Program-made: the position numbers and the translations under genes | Notes under the pieces: generated by a model | Told to the model about the DNA's origin: nothing | Database searches by the model: none | The model's input: only the letters and a program-made list of their open reading frames with translations | Source: Bradyrhizobium jicamae | Lineage (GTDB): Bacteria > Pseudomonadota > Alphaproteobacteria > Rhizobiales > Xanthobacteraceae | NCBI RefSeq assembly: GCF_018130215.1 | Contig: NZ_JAFCKQ010000061.1 | Coordinates: forward strand, 1-41,865 | DNA length: 41,865 bases | Reading direction: 5' to 3' | Shown here: piece by piece, positions 23,427 to 32,072 of the stretch | Layout of the letters: each line of letters starts with the position of its first letter | Position numbering within the stretch: position 1 is the stretch's first letter

Positions 23427-25555
23427 AGACAACGCACACTCCGGTACGGAGCGATGTTATCGACCGGTTTCTGCCTCCTGAATGCCAGCTTTCGATGGAG
23501 CCCAGCCGTCTCGATCGGCAAGCCGCCGGAAAGCCATCGTCAGCGCCGGTCAAGGCTACGCTGCTATTTCGCCGTTCGCTGATCCTCGTCGGGACGGCTT
23601 TGCTTACGATTGCGGGCGGCTATGAAATGTACGACGTTGTGAAGGTCGGTGGCGTAACGCTTCTCGAAGCCATGTTGCTCGCTCTCTTCTTCGCTCTGTT
23701 GGCTTGGATTGCCTTTTCGTTCATGTCGGCCGCGGTAGGATTTTTCGTGTTGCTCACGCGGCAACAAAGCGGCCTAGCCATAGATCGCACGGCTGCCATC
23801 CCTAAGCTGTCGTCGCGCACGGCGATGCTGTTGCCAACATACAACGAAGACCCGCATGATCTGATGGCGCGGCTCCGAGCGATGTACGAATCGGTCGCCG
23901 CCACGGGGCATGACACCCAATTCGACTGGTTTCTGCTCAGCGATACGACCGACCCGGATATCTGGGCCCATGAAGAAGTGACCTTCATCGCTCTGCGTCG
24001 CGCGTGCGGTGGCCACCGGCTGTTCTATCGACATCGACCCGACAACGCTGCTCGGAAATCCGGCAATATCGCAGAGTGGATCGGACGATTTGGAGCGGGC
24101 TACGAACATATGATCGTGCTTGACGCGGACAGTCTGATGTCGGGCGACACAATCGTCCGCTTGGTCCACGCGATGGAAGTCAACCCCGCCGTCGCGCTGA
24201 TTCAAACCCAACCCGTCATCGTGAACGCACGCAGTCTCTTCGGCCAATTGCAGCAATTCGCCGGTCGCGTCTACGGGCCGATTATCGCGTCTGGCAATGC
24301 ATGGTGGCATGGCTCGGAAGGCAACTACTGGGGTCACAACGCTATCATCCGCGTACGCGCATTTGCGGAGGAGGCGGGCCTGCCTGAGCTACCCGGCCGC
24401 AAGCCGTTCGGCGGGCATATCCTCAGTCACGACTTCGTGGAGGCCGCTCTGATGCGCCGCGGCGGCTGGTCAATCTACATGGCGCCCGCGCTCGGCGGCA
24501 GCTTCGAAGAAGTGCCGCCGTCGATCCTGGACTTTGCCGCACGGGATCGGCGATGGTGCCAAGGAAACCTTCAGCACCTCGCGGTGCTGCCGGCAAGCGG
24601 TCTGCACTGGGTGTCTCGCCTGCATCTTCTCACCGGAATCGGCTCCTACATTACTGCGCCGATGTGGCTCATCTTCCTAATTCTTGGTCTCTTGATTTCG
24701 CTCCAGGCCCACTTCATCCGGCCAGAATACTTCCCGAAGGGCTTTTCGTTGTTTCCGACCTGGCCGCAACAGGACCCCGTGTTGGCAGCATGGGTGTTTG
24801 CTGCCACAATGGGACTGCTGGTAGTACCCAAGCTGCTGGCGTATTTGGCGCTGGTCAGCCGACGCGAAGAGCGCGTCTCCTTTGCCAGTAGTATACGCGT
24901 ACTCGGAGGCATCCTTTCCGAGACACTCCTTGCCGCGCTCATTGCCCCGTCGATGATGATTCTTCAGTCCAGGGCGGTCGCTGAAATTCTCCTTGGCCGT
25001 GATTCCGGCTGGCAAGTGCAGCGCCGGAGCGGCGGCGAGGTTACCCACAGCGAGATCTATCGCAAGCTCGCGGCGCCCACGTTTTGCGGGCTCTTGATGG
25101 GGTTAAGCGCGTTTGCCGTATCGCTCCCTCTGCTGCTCTGGATGTCACCCGTGATCACTGGTCTCGTGCTCGCAGTTCCGCTGGGGCTGCTGACGTCATG
25201 GCGGTCGAACCCGGCCAGACTGTTTGCAACGCCGGAAGACAAGCATCCGCCTCCGGTAGTGCTTCGCGCAAACGAGCTTGCGGGATCCGCACGAATTGAA
25301 GCGACCGGCGCTCTGCAACAATTTCGCCGAGATGCCGAGTTGCTCAGATGTCACTTGGAGTCTTTGCCTCGGATCAGCAGGCGCAAGTTTGGAAGGGTCG
25401 ACGTGCCGCTTGCCACGGCGCGCATGAAGATCGAACAATGTGATACATTCGACGAAGCGGTCGGCTGGCTGGACGGATCGGAAATCCGTGCTGTGCTCAA
25501 CAATGCCACAGTTCTGCAACATGTTGTGGGGTTGCGTGGCGGGGTCGCAAAGTAG
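23414..25555 (+). CDS. opgH: Osmoregulated periplasmic glucan glucosyltransferase OpgH (MdoH)
   Basis: 713 residues from the ATG at 23414; a GTG at 23402 is in frame but too close to the GGAGG to serve as a start. Two transmembrane helices near 50-115, then a GT2 domain with LLPTYNEDP, the metal-binding VLDADSLMSG (about 234-243) and the DRRWCQGN (Q/RxxRW-type) motif at about 377-384. A bundle of further transmembrane helices and a 120-residue cytoplasmic tail follow. It polymerises beta-1,2-glucan from UDP-glucose. It overlaps the end of opgG by 13 bases, so the two are co-translated. Confidence 0.93.
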   Translation: MDTLKTTHTPVRSDVIDRFLPPECQLSMEPSRLDRQAAGKPSSAPVKATLLFRRSLILVGTALLTIAGGYEMYDVVKVGGVTLLEAMLLALFFALLAWIAFSFMSAAVGFFVLLTRQQSGLAIDRTAAIPKLSSRTAMLLPTYNEDPHDLMARLRAMYESVAATGHDTQFDWFLLSDTTDPDIWAHEEVTFIALRRACGGHRLFYRHRPDNAARKSGNIAEWIGRFGAGYEHMIVLDADSLMSGDTIVRLVHAMEVNPAVALIQTQPVIVNARSLFGQLQQFAGRVYGPIIASGNAWWHGSEGNYWGHNAIIRVRAFAEEAGLPELPGRKPFGGHILSHDFVEAALMRRGGWSIYMAPALGGSFEEVPPSILDFAARDRRWCQGNLQHLAVLPASGLHWVSRLHLLTGIGSYITAPMWLIFLILGLLISLQAHFIRPEYFPKGFSLFPTWPQQDPVLAAWVFAATMGLLVVPKLLAYLALVSRREERVSFASSIRVLGGILSETLLAALIAPSMMILQSRAVAEILLGRDSGWQVQRRSGGEVTHSEIYRKLAAPTFCGLLMGLSAFAVSLPLLLWMSPVITGLVLAVPLGLLTSWRSNPARLFATPEDKHPPPVVLRANELAGSARIEATGALQQFRRDAELLRCHLESLPRISRRKFGRVDVPLATARMKIEQCDTFDEAVGWLDGSEIRAVLNNATVLQHVVGLRGGVAK

Positions 25556-26101
25556 ACATTGCGCGCCAGCGAAGTCCGCGGACCGGCCGCGCTTCAAGGC
25601 ACGCACGGCCCCATCCGCTTACGTGATCCGGATTCGAAGAGAGGCGGTTGTCCCTGCGCCATGAGGACGCCTCCTAGTACCGGAGGCGATACGAACCGTC
25701 GCAATGGTGGAGAATTCGGCGCCTGCGGCGGCGGAGGCAGGAAACGTATTCCTCAGCCATGCCAGCGCGCGCGCCATCGAGGCTGTGTGCCTCCTGATGG
25801 CCGACCTTTTTGGTCTTGAAACGCTCATGCTGAATATCCCTTGAAGCTGCTTCGTCCGCATGCGCGACGGCTTCCTTCGCGATACGTGCGCGAATGAATT
25901 ATCAAGAGTCTCGCTTTCAGAATTGAACGGGGGACGGAATTGCGTCACGTTTTCGTACTACGCCGATAACAGCCCACCTGGCGTTTTGGTTCCTCGCCAG
26001 GTGCGGTCCTCGCGTCCGTCTTGAGGTTGGCGGGTTATACGCGGAACGCATCGAGGCCGATCTGCGTTGTTGCGACGATCAGTATGCAAAGGACGAACGT
26101 T
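25556..26101. other. 546 bases downstream of opgH, no supported gene
   Basis: Frames on both strands are Arg/Ser-rich, and the reverse frame 25619-25948 has no domain or ribosome binding site. The right end carries the EcfG-type promoter of the glycine-zipper gene, listed separately. Confidence 0.4.
26043..26068 (+). promoter_or_regulatory. EcfG-type promoter of the glycine-zipper gene
   Basis: GGAAC at 26043-26047, 17-base spacer, CGTT at 26065-26068. The start codon of the gene is at 26102, giving a leader of about 25 bases. A full match to the consensus. Confidence 0.65.
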
Positions 26102-26338
26102 ATGAAATCGATCCTCATCGCTGGATGCGCGGCCGCACTTTCTTTAATTATCGTCGGCAACGCCGACGCTAAAGGCTGCATCAAGGGCGCCGTCGTAGGC
26201 GGCGTCGCTGGGCACATGGCCGGTCATGGCAAGCTGGGAGCCGCAGCGGGCTGCGCTATTGGCCACCACGAAGCCAACAAGCCTGACCCGAAGAACTCCA
26301 ATGCTCAGGCGCCGGACAAGCCGGACAAGAACAAATAG
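26102..26338 (+). CDS. Small exported glycine-zipper protein
   Basis: 78 residues from the ATG at 26102. Signal peptide MKSILIAGCAAALSLIIVGNADA, then a glycine-zipper segment (GAVVGGVAGHMAGHGKLGAAAGCAIGHH) that could pack in or on a membrane, and a Pro/Lys/Asp-rich tail. Two cysteines remain in the mature form. Glycine-zipper proteins of this kind are typically envelope-stress proteins in Bradyrhizobium, which agrees with the EcfG promoter upstream. Confidence 0.75.
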   Translation: MKSILIAGCAAALSLIIVGNADAKGCIKGAVVGGVAGHMAGHGKLGAAAGCAIGHHEANKPDPKNSNAQAPDKPDKNK

Positions 26339-26353
26339 GCGCTCACGTTCGCT

Positions 26354-26599
26354 ATGAAGATCCGATCGCACTCGGACAGTCATGTCGTCGAACTCGAGGA
26401 CGGCTCGCGTTGGCAAATCTTCCCGGGCGATGTCGATGTCACCCTCGACTGGATGCCGTATACCGATCTCACGCTCGTGCCGGTCGGCGACGACGTGTGC
26501 TCGCACGTGCTGGTGAGCGACGGCGGACCGGTCCGGGTCATACGGGACGGCGAACGCTGGCCGGAGTCTGAAGTTAAGTCAATGCTCAAAGGCGGTTGA
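26354..26599 (+). CDS. Hypothetical 81-residue soluble protein
   Basis: Beta-rich sequence (HVVELEDGSRWQIFPGDVDVTLDWM, DLTLVPVGDDVCSHVLV) with an acidic character and a final helix (SEVKSMLKG). It begins 16 bases after the glycine-zipper gene and probably shares its EcfG-driven transcript. No signal peptide and no known domain. Confidence 0.65.
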   Translation: MKIRSHSDSHVVELEDGSRWQIFPGDVDVTLDWMPYTDLTLVPVGDDVCSHVLVSDGGPVRVIRDGERWPESEVKSMLKGG

Positions 26600-27115
26600 A
26601 CGGCATGTCACCGCGATCCTCTGGCGACGGTCGCGGCCCATTTTCTGGAGTTTCTCAGGCCCTTTGATGAGCAAGCGGTTGCGGCTAGCTTGATCATCCA
26701 AACTGGTTGAGAAGTCAGGTCGCCTTATCGATTGCGCTGCTCGCCAATTCGCGGGCGCTGCCTCAGCCCCTCATGGTTTAGAACGGCGGAAGCCGCGGCG
26801 CACAAGGCCGGCCTCGTTGACCTGGCCGAGGCTGGTGGAGCGACGGCTCACACAATTTCACTCGGCACATCGGAAGACGCTGGCCAACGAGACCACGTCG
26901 TTCGACGATCGTTGAAGAGTCCAAGCCGGATTTCGTGATGTTGGAGACCTTGCGAAAACGGAAGGTCGACGCTGCCGATGCCGTCGGCGACACGCTTTGC
27001 GACGCAGAGGCCGCCGCGGGGAAGGCAGGTGCGTCGTCGCGTCGCGGACAGCACGTGCCGGCAGTTACGTTGTTCCTGAGGTGGAACTTTCGGATTTTCC
27101 TCGTGTTGTCAATGC
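26600..27115. other. 516 bases between small genes and the ABC transporter
   Basis: No gene is supported; the short frames lack motifs. The right end holds an EcfG-like promoter (27083-27107) just before the ABC transporter start. Confidence 0.4.
27083..27107 (+). promoter_or_regulatory. EcfG-like promoter of the ABC transporter
   Basis: GGAAC at 27083-27087, a 16-base spacer, then TGTT at 27104-27107 (one mismatch to CGTT). A transcription start near 27114 would fall almost on the ATG at 27116, implying a leaderless messenger or use of the downstream ATG at 27188. Confidence 0.45.
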
Positions 27116-29089
27116 ATGACGACTGTTGGTTCCAAAGTGGCGGAGCGAGATAGCATCCCGCCGCAACAAGGTGACGAGCCGGATGAAATGGCTCCGATTA
27201 TCGCGGTCGTCGCCGAGGGGGGCGATCAGATCGAACCGCCCCCGCCCGAAATTCTAGAACCCGACCCTGAACTGACATCAGAAGAAGCGGAAGAGGCGCG
27301 TAAGGGATATTTGCTGACACGGTTCTGGATTAGCGCCCGCGGGTACTGGGGACGCAAAGGTGACCGGCTTGCGCTTCCATTTTCAGCTGGGCTGCTTGCT
27401 CTTATCGTTGGCACGGTGGGCTTTCAATACGGCATCAACGTGTGGAATCGCTCGATCTTCGATGCGATCGAGAAGCGCGACGCCACCACCGTGTATTACC
27501 TCACCGGTGTCTTCGTCCCTCTCGCTATCGGCAGCGTCGCTCTCGGCATAGCGCAAGTGTTCGTTCGGATGAGCATTCAACGCCGATGGCGGACCTGGAT
27601 GACCACATCGGTGATCTCGCGTTGGTTGGCCAATGGTCGCTACTATCAACTGAACCTGGTGGGCGGCGATCACAAAAATCCCGAATATCGCATTGCCGAG
27701 GATCTACGGGTTGCGACCGATTCACCGGTCGATTTTGTCGCGGGCGTTACGTCCGCCTTTCTCTCGGCCTCGACGTTCATCGTCGTTCTGTGGACAATCG
27801 GCGGTGCGCTCACAGTAACGATGAGTGAGTCAACGCTCACCATTCCGGGCTTTCTTGTGATCGCGGCGATCGTTTATGCAGTCGTTGCCTCTGGCTCGAT
27901 CATGACCATCGGCCGTGGCTTTGTTCAGATATCGGAGGAAAAGAACCAGGCCGAAGCCGAATTCCGCTACACCCTTACCCGCGTGCGCGAAAACGGCGAA
28001 AGCATAGCCCTGCTTGGCGGCGAAGATGAAGAGCGTGATGGCATCGACCGGACTTTTGCGAATGTCTTGCGCCAATGGGCTAGACTAACTGGGCAGCATA
28101 TGCGCACGACGCTTGTCTCTCAGGGATCTAGCCTGGTGGCTCCGGTGGTTCCGCTTTTGCTCTGCGCGCCAAAATTTCTCGATGGAAGCATGACGCTTGG
28201 TCAGGTCATGCAGGCAGCCTCCGCTTTCACGATCGTGCAGAGCGCGTTCGGGTGGTTAGTTGATAACTATCCGCGTCTGGCCGACTGGAACGCATGCGCT
28301 AGGCGGATTGCCTCGTTGATGATGTCTCTCGACGGCCTGGAGCGTGCCGAACAAACAGATGGTTTTGGCCGGATCAAGCATGGAGAAACGACCGGCGAAG
28401 CCGTGCTGAGCTTAGAGGATCTTTCGGTCTCGCTGGACGACGGCACGGCGGTAGTAGACGAAACTGAAGTTGTCATTGAAGCGGGCGAACGACTGCTCGT
28501 GGCGGGCGAGTCCGGTTCGGGCAAAAGTACATTGGTGCGTGCAATCGCCGGGCTCTGGCCATGGGGTAGCGGCAACGTGAACTTCCATCCGGACCGACGC
28601 TTGTTCATGTTGCCGCAGCGCCCCTATGTACCGTCGGGAACGTTGCGCCGCGCGGTTGCCTATCCCGGTTCGGCAGACAACTGGAATGACGAAGAGATTG
28701 CCGCGGCGCTCCACAAAGTCGGGCTGGACCACCTCAACGAAAGGGTCGAGGAGGAGGCGCCGTGGGATCAAACGCTGTCTGGGGGCGAGAAGCAGCGTCT
28801 CGCTTTTGCGCGACTGCTTTTGCATAGCCCGGATATCGTGGTCCTCGACGAGGCAACGTCTGCGCTCGACGAGAAGAGCCAGGATAAGATGATGGAAATA
28901 CTGATGAAGGAATTGCCCACGGCAACGATTGTCAGTGTTGCCCATCGCGTCGAACTGGAGGCCTACCACAGCCGGAAGATCACGCTGGAACGGCGAAAGG
29001 GCGGAGCAAAACTCGTCAGCGACATCGATCTGATCCCACGCAAGGGCAGGCGCCGATTGCTGGGTCGCCTTCTTCAAAGACACCGGTAG
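27116..29089 (+). CDS. Fused ABC transporter permease/ATPase (YddA/SbmA-like)
   Basis: 657 residues. An acidic, Pro-rich N-terminal extension of about 60 residues precedes an ABC_membrane_2-type domain with five to six transmembrane helices (starting LALPFSAGLLALIVGTVGF, 85-103, and including GGDHKNPEYRIAEDLR). The ATPase domain has Walker A GESGSGKS (464-471), signature LSGGEKQ (554-560) and Walker B VVLDEATS (575-582), followed by the H-loop AHRVELEAYH. Relatives import or export peptides or other large solutes such as very-long-chain acyl compounds. The gene could start at the ATG at 27188 without losing a domain. An EcfG-like promoter lies upstream. Confidence 0.88.
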   Translation: MTTVGSKVAERDSIPPQQGDEPDEMAPIIAVVAEGGDQIEPPPPEILEPDPELTSEEAEEARKGYLLTRFWISARGYWGRKGDRLALPFSAGLLALIVGTVGFQYGINVWNRSIFDAIEKRDATTVYYLTGVFVPLAIGSVALGIAQVFVRMSIQRRWRTWMTTSVISRWLANGRYYQLNLVGGDHKNPEYRIAEDLRVATDSPVDFVAGVTSAFLSASTFIVVLWTIGGALTVTMSESTLTIPGFLVIAAIVYAVVASGSIMTIGRGFVQISEEKNQAEAEFRYTLTRVRENGESIALLGGEDEERDGIDRTFANVLRQWARLTGQHMRTTLVSQGSSLVAPVVPLLLCAPKFLDGSMTLGQVMQAASAFTIVQSAFGWLVDNYPRLADWNACARRIASLMMSLDGLERAEQTDGFGRIKHGETTGEAVLSLEDLSVSLDDGTAVVDETEVVIEAGERLLVAGESGSGKSTLVRAIAGLWPWGSGNVNFHPDRRLFMLPQRPYVPSGTLRRAVAYPGSADNWNDEEIAAALHKVGLDHLNERVEEEAPWDQTLSGGEKQRLAFARLLLHSPDIVVLDEATSALDEKSQDKMMEILMKELPTATIVSVAHRVELEAYHSRKITLERRKGGAKLVSDIDLIPRKGRRRLLGRLLQRHR

Positions 29090-29399
29090 ATTAGTTGCCC
29101 CCACAATTCGTGACGTCTAGCCTCGGTAAAGTCCAAGAAGAAGTGCCCTGCCGAAGAGGCTTTGTTCAAATGTTACAGGTCTTAATCCGGGGCGGCTGGG
29201 CACCTTGGGGTCCAGACGCCCCGTGCTCGGCGCTGATCTGACCCAATGGCTCAATTCGTCAGGCAGTCCACCGAGTTAACATAGGTTAGGTCCGACCTTG
29301 GCGGAGGGAATAGATCGCAACCTTTTCTCCCTGCGGGCCAATTGCCATCGGTTCCAGCGCCGGATAAGCCTTGAAAATCAACTCTTGGGAGCGTGCGCA
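29090..29399. other. Region upstream of the stressosome operon
   Basis: Contains GC-rich inverted sequence but no GGAAC-N16/17-CGTT and no FixK box. TTGGGAG just before the rsbR ATG is the only supported signal. A promoter for the six-gene operon is expected here but was not recognised. Confidence 0.4.
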
Positions 29400-30302
29400 A
29401 TGGCCGCAAATACGGGCACAGTCGTCGAACTTGTCGGTAGCAACGAACAGACCATTCTGCCCGAATGGGTCGATCTGCAGAAGAAGGCCGGCAGCCTGCA
29501 AACCGGCCGCATCAGCGAGGGCGAACTTCTTTCGCAGTCGCGGGAGTTTTTGCATTTGCTGCGGGATGGCCTTGCCAGGGGTGGCACCGACGCTTCCAAT
29601 CCGGCCTATGGGCCAGCCAAGCAGCTCCTCGCCGATATCTCGCGCTCGCGTGCCCTTCAGGGCTTTTCGCCGGGCGAGACCGCGACTTTCATTTTCTCGC
29701 TCAAGCAGCCCCTGTTCAACACGCTCAACCGCAACACCGCGCTATCGCCGGCTCAGGCCTCCGAGCTGACCTGGTCGGTGACTCTGCTGCTCGATGAGCT
29801 TGGCATCTTCACGCTCGAAGTCTTCCAGAAAAGCCGAGAGGAGGTCATCGTTCGCCAGCAACGCGAAATCGCCGAGCTGTCGACCCCTGTCGTCAAGCTT
29901 TGGGATGGTGTTCTCGCTTTGCCCCTCATCGGTACGCTGGACAGCCAGCGGACACAGGTTGTGATGGAGAACCTGCTTCAGACCATCGTCGAGACCGAAG
30001 CACAGATCGCCATCATCGACATCACGGGTGTGCCGACGGTCGACACGCTGACGGCGCAACACCTGCTCAAGACCGTTGCGGCCGCGCGGTTGATGGGCGC
30101 CGATTGCATCATCAGCGGCATCCGGCCGCAGATCGCCCAGACCATGGTCCATCTGGGGGTCGAGCTGAACGTCGTCTCGAAGGCGACGCTGGCGGACGCG
30201 TTTGCGGTTGCGCTCGATCGAACCGGCCGCGCAGTGATCAAGCTGAGAAAGACCGCCGCCGGATCGGATAAGAACCTGAAGCCCGTCGAAAAGGGCCTGT
30301 AA
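29400..30302 (+). CDS. rsbR: RsbR-type stressosome scaffold protein (RsbRD N-domain plus STAS)
   Basis: 300 residues from the ATG at 29400, chosen because TTGGGAG precedes it; 34 codons of open frame upstream do not resemble protein. The N-terminal half is the RsbRD_N-type sensory domain (WVDLQKKAGSLQTGRISEGELL), the C-terminal half (about 160-285) a STAS domain with IIDITGVPTVDTLTAQHL and ISGIRPQIAQTMVHLG. Thr216 and Thr248 fall at the two phosphorylation sites known from Bacillus RsbRA, so phosphorylation by RsbT is expected. It heads the operon. What it senses is unknown. Confidence 0.92.
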   Translation: MAANTGTVVELVGSNEQTILPEWVDLQKKAGSLQTGRISEGELLSQSREFLHLLRDGLARGGTDASNPAYGPAKQLLADISRSRALQGFSPGETATFIFSLKQPLFNTLNRNTALSPAQASELTWSVTLLLDELGIFTLEVFQKSREEVIVRQQREIAELSTPVVKLWDGVLALPLIGTLDSQRTQVVMENLLQTIVETEAQIAIIDITGVPTVDTLTAQHLLKTVAAARLMGADCIISGIRPQIAQTMVHLGVELNVVSKATLADAFAVALDRTGRAVIKLRKTAAGSDKNLKPVEKGL

Positions 30303-30304
30303 CG

Positions 30305-30697
30305 ATGGACCGAATTCCGATCCTCAAATTCGGAAATGCGCTGCTGGTCACCATCCAGGTCGACATGCACGATCGCCTGGCGACCGCGCTGGAAGAGGAT
30401 TTGACCAGCAAGATCGTCGAACATAACGCCAAGGGCGTTCTCATCGACATCTCCGCGCTCGAAATCGTCGACAGCTTCATTGGACGGATGCTCGATAATA
30501 TTGCAGCCGTGTCGCGCATCTTGGATGCCGACACTGTCGTGGTCGGCATGCGGCCGGCAGTGGCGATCACGCTGGTTGAGCTCGGTTTGTCCCTGACGGG
30601 CGTCAAGACCGCATTGAACGTCGAGCGCGGCATGGAGCTGATCAAGGCCCGGCTCAGGACGTCGGATACCGACGAAGAGGACGACGTTGAAGAGTGA
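30305..30697 (+). CDS. rsbS: RsbS-type STAS protein of the stressosome
   Basis: 130 residues, nearly all STAS domain: IDISALEIVDSFIGRML, with Ser57 at the RsbT target site, and VVGMRPAVAITLVELG, with Thr89 at the second conserved position. It ends in an acidic tail (DTDEEDDVEE). RsbS co-assembles with RsbR and, when unphosphorylated, sequesters RsbT. It begins 2 bases after rsbR and overlaps rsbT by 11 bases. Confidence 0.92.
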   Translation: MDRIPILKFGNALLVTIQVDMHDRLATALEEDLTSKIVEHNAKGVLIDISALEIVDSFIGRMLDNIAAVSRILDADTVVVGMRPAVAITLVELGLSLTGVKTALNVERGMELIKARLRTSDTDEEDDVEE

Positions 30698-31082
30698 GCG
30701 GCTCGACATCCGGTCTTCAGATGATGTGGTGCGTGTCCGTCAGTTGACGCGCACACTCGCGATCGAGGCTGGCCTGAGCTTGGTCGATCAAACCAAGATC
30801 ATCACGGCGGCAAGCGAATTGGCGCGCAACACGCTGGATTACGGCGGCGGCGGCGTCTTGCTTGCCGAACTCGTCGAAGCCCTCGGCCGGCGTGGCGTGC
30901 GACTGACGTTCGAGGATCATGGCCCGGGCATTTCTGATGTCGAGGCCGCCTTGAAGGATGGCTTTACGTCCGGCAAAGGCATGGGCCTTGGGCTGGGCGG
31001 CGCCCGGCGGCTCTCCAACGAATTTTCCATTCAATCCAAGCCGGGTGAAGGCACCAAAGTTGCCATAGCGCGTTGGAAATAG
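30687..31082 (+). CDS. rsbT: RsbT-type serine/threonine kinase
   Basis: 131 residues from a TTG start overlapping the end of rsbS. GHKL ATPase motifs: N-box ITAASELARNTLDYGGGG (about 47-64), G1 FEDHGPGI, and G2 GKGMGLGLGGARRL. RsbT phosphorylates RsbS and RsbR and, once released from the stressosome, activates a downstream partner (RsbU in Bacillus). No RsbU homologue is in the window; the kinases that follow are the candidate partners. Confidence 0.92.
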   Translation: MKSERLDIRSSDDVVRVRQLTRTLAIEAGLSLVDQTKIITAASELARNTLDYGGGGVLLAELVEALGRRGVRLTFEDHGPGISDVEAALKDGFTSGKGMGLGLGGARRLSNEFSIQSKPGEGTKVAIARWK

Positions 31083-31085
31083 CCC

Positions 31086-32072
31086 ATGATAGCTCTCGCC
31101 GTGCAGGACCAAAGCCAGGTATCGGAGACGCGGCGAAGAGCAACAGAGATGGCTCAGCGCCAGGGGTTTGGCGATTCTGATGCCGGCAGGGTGGCTCTCG
31201 TGGCGACCGAGCTCGCGACCAATATTCTCAAGCACGGCAGGGCCGGGGAAATCCTCGTCGGGGCGTATGGCGAAGGGCCGGACGGGGGCCTTGAGTTGAT
31301 TGCGCTCGACAAGGGGCCCGGGATCTCGAACGTGGCTGCAAGCCTCGCCGACGGATATTCCACGGCTGGTACGCCTGGAAAAGGCCTTGGCGCGGTAGTG
31401 CGCCAATCCCATTTCGTCGATGTCGCCTCATGGCCGGGCATAGGCACGGCCGTCCTGGCACGCCTCAAGCCGGGCCAGCCTGCGGAAGGATCGAGCGATA
31501 CGAGCCGGATCGGCGCGGTCTCCATCCCCAAGCTCGGTGAGGACGTCTGCGGTGATTCCTGGGGCGTCTCGGTCGGAGGTGAGGAAACGACCTTGCTGGT
31601 CGCCGATGGGCTTGGGCACGGGCCGGACGCGGCCGAAGCGGCGGTCGAAGCCGTGCGCCTGTTTCACCGTTTCATCGGGCATCGGCCCCCTGTATTGCTC
31701 GATTATATCCATGGCGGATTGCGAGCGACCCGTGGCGCGGCGGTCTCAGTGGTGCGGTATCAGCCTGCGTCCGGCAAGCTTATCTATGCTGGCGTCGGTA
31801 ACGTCGCCGGCGTTATTGCCGGCAATGGCGACCTGCGCCGTATGGTGTCGATGCCGGGCACCGCCGGTCATAACGCCCGCAAGATTCAGGCCTTCGAATA
31901 CCCCTTCACGACTGGACTCGTGATCCTTCACTCCGACGGGATCGCCTCGACTTGGACGCTGGAGAGGTATCCCAATCTTGCCGCGCGGCATCCTACCCTG
32001 ATCGCGGCCGTACTCTACCGCGACCTGACTAGGCGTCGCGACGATGCTACCGTCCTAGTAGCGAAATGGTGA
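31086..32072 (+). CDS. rsbX: RsbX-like phosphatase fused to an RsbT-type ATPase domain
   Basis: 328 residues. Residues 1-125 are a second GHKL domain (ALVATELATNILKHGR, LDKGPGI, TPGKGLGAV). Residues 140-328 are a SpoIIE/PP2C-type phosphatase with GEDVCGDSWGV, LLVADGLGHG, GNVAGVI and LHSDGI motifs. Bacillus RsbX contains only the phosphatase and removes phosphate from RsbS and RsbR, resetting the complex. The fused ATPase domain is an addition, possibly used for recruitment to STAS proteins. It starts 3 bases after rsbT and overlaps the next gene by 7 bases. Confidence 0.88.
   Translation: MIALAVQDQSQVSETRRRATEMAQRQGFGDSDAGRVALVATELATNILKHGRAGEILVGAYGEGPDGGLELIALDKGPGISNVAASLADGYSTAGTPGKGLGAVVRQSHFVDVASWPGIGTAVLARLKPGQPAEGSSDTSRIGAVSIPKLGEDVCGDSWGVSVGGEETTLLVADGLGHGPDAAEAAVEAVRLFHRFIGHRPPVLLDYIHGGLRATRGAAVSVVRYQPASGKLIYAGVGNVAGVIAGNGDLRRMVSMPGTAGHNARKIQAFEYPFTTGLVILHSDGIASTWTLERYPNLAARHPTLIAAVLYRDLTRRRDDATVLVAKW

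Noticed and set aside
25619..25948. 109-residue reverse frame downstream of opgH
   Set aside because: Low-complexity Arg/Ser/Ala sequence with no start signal.
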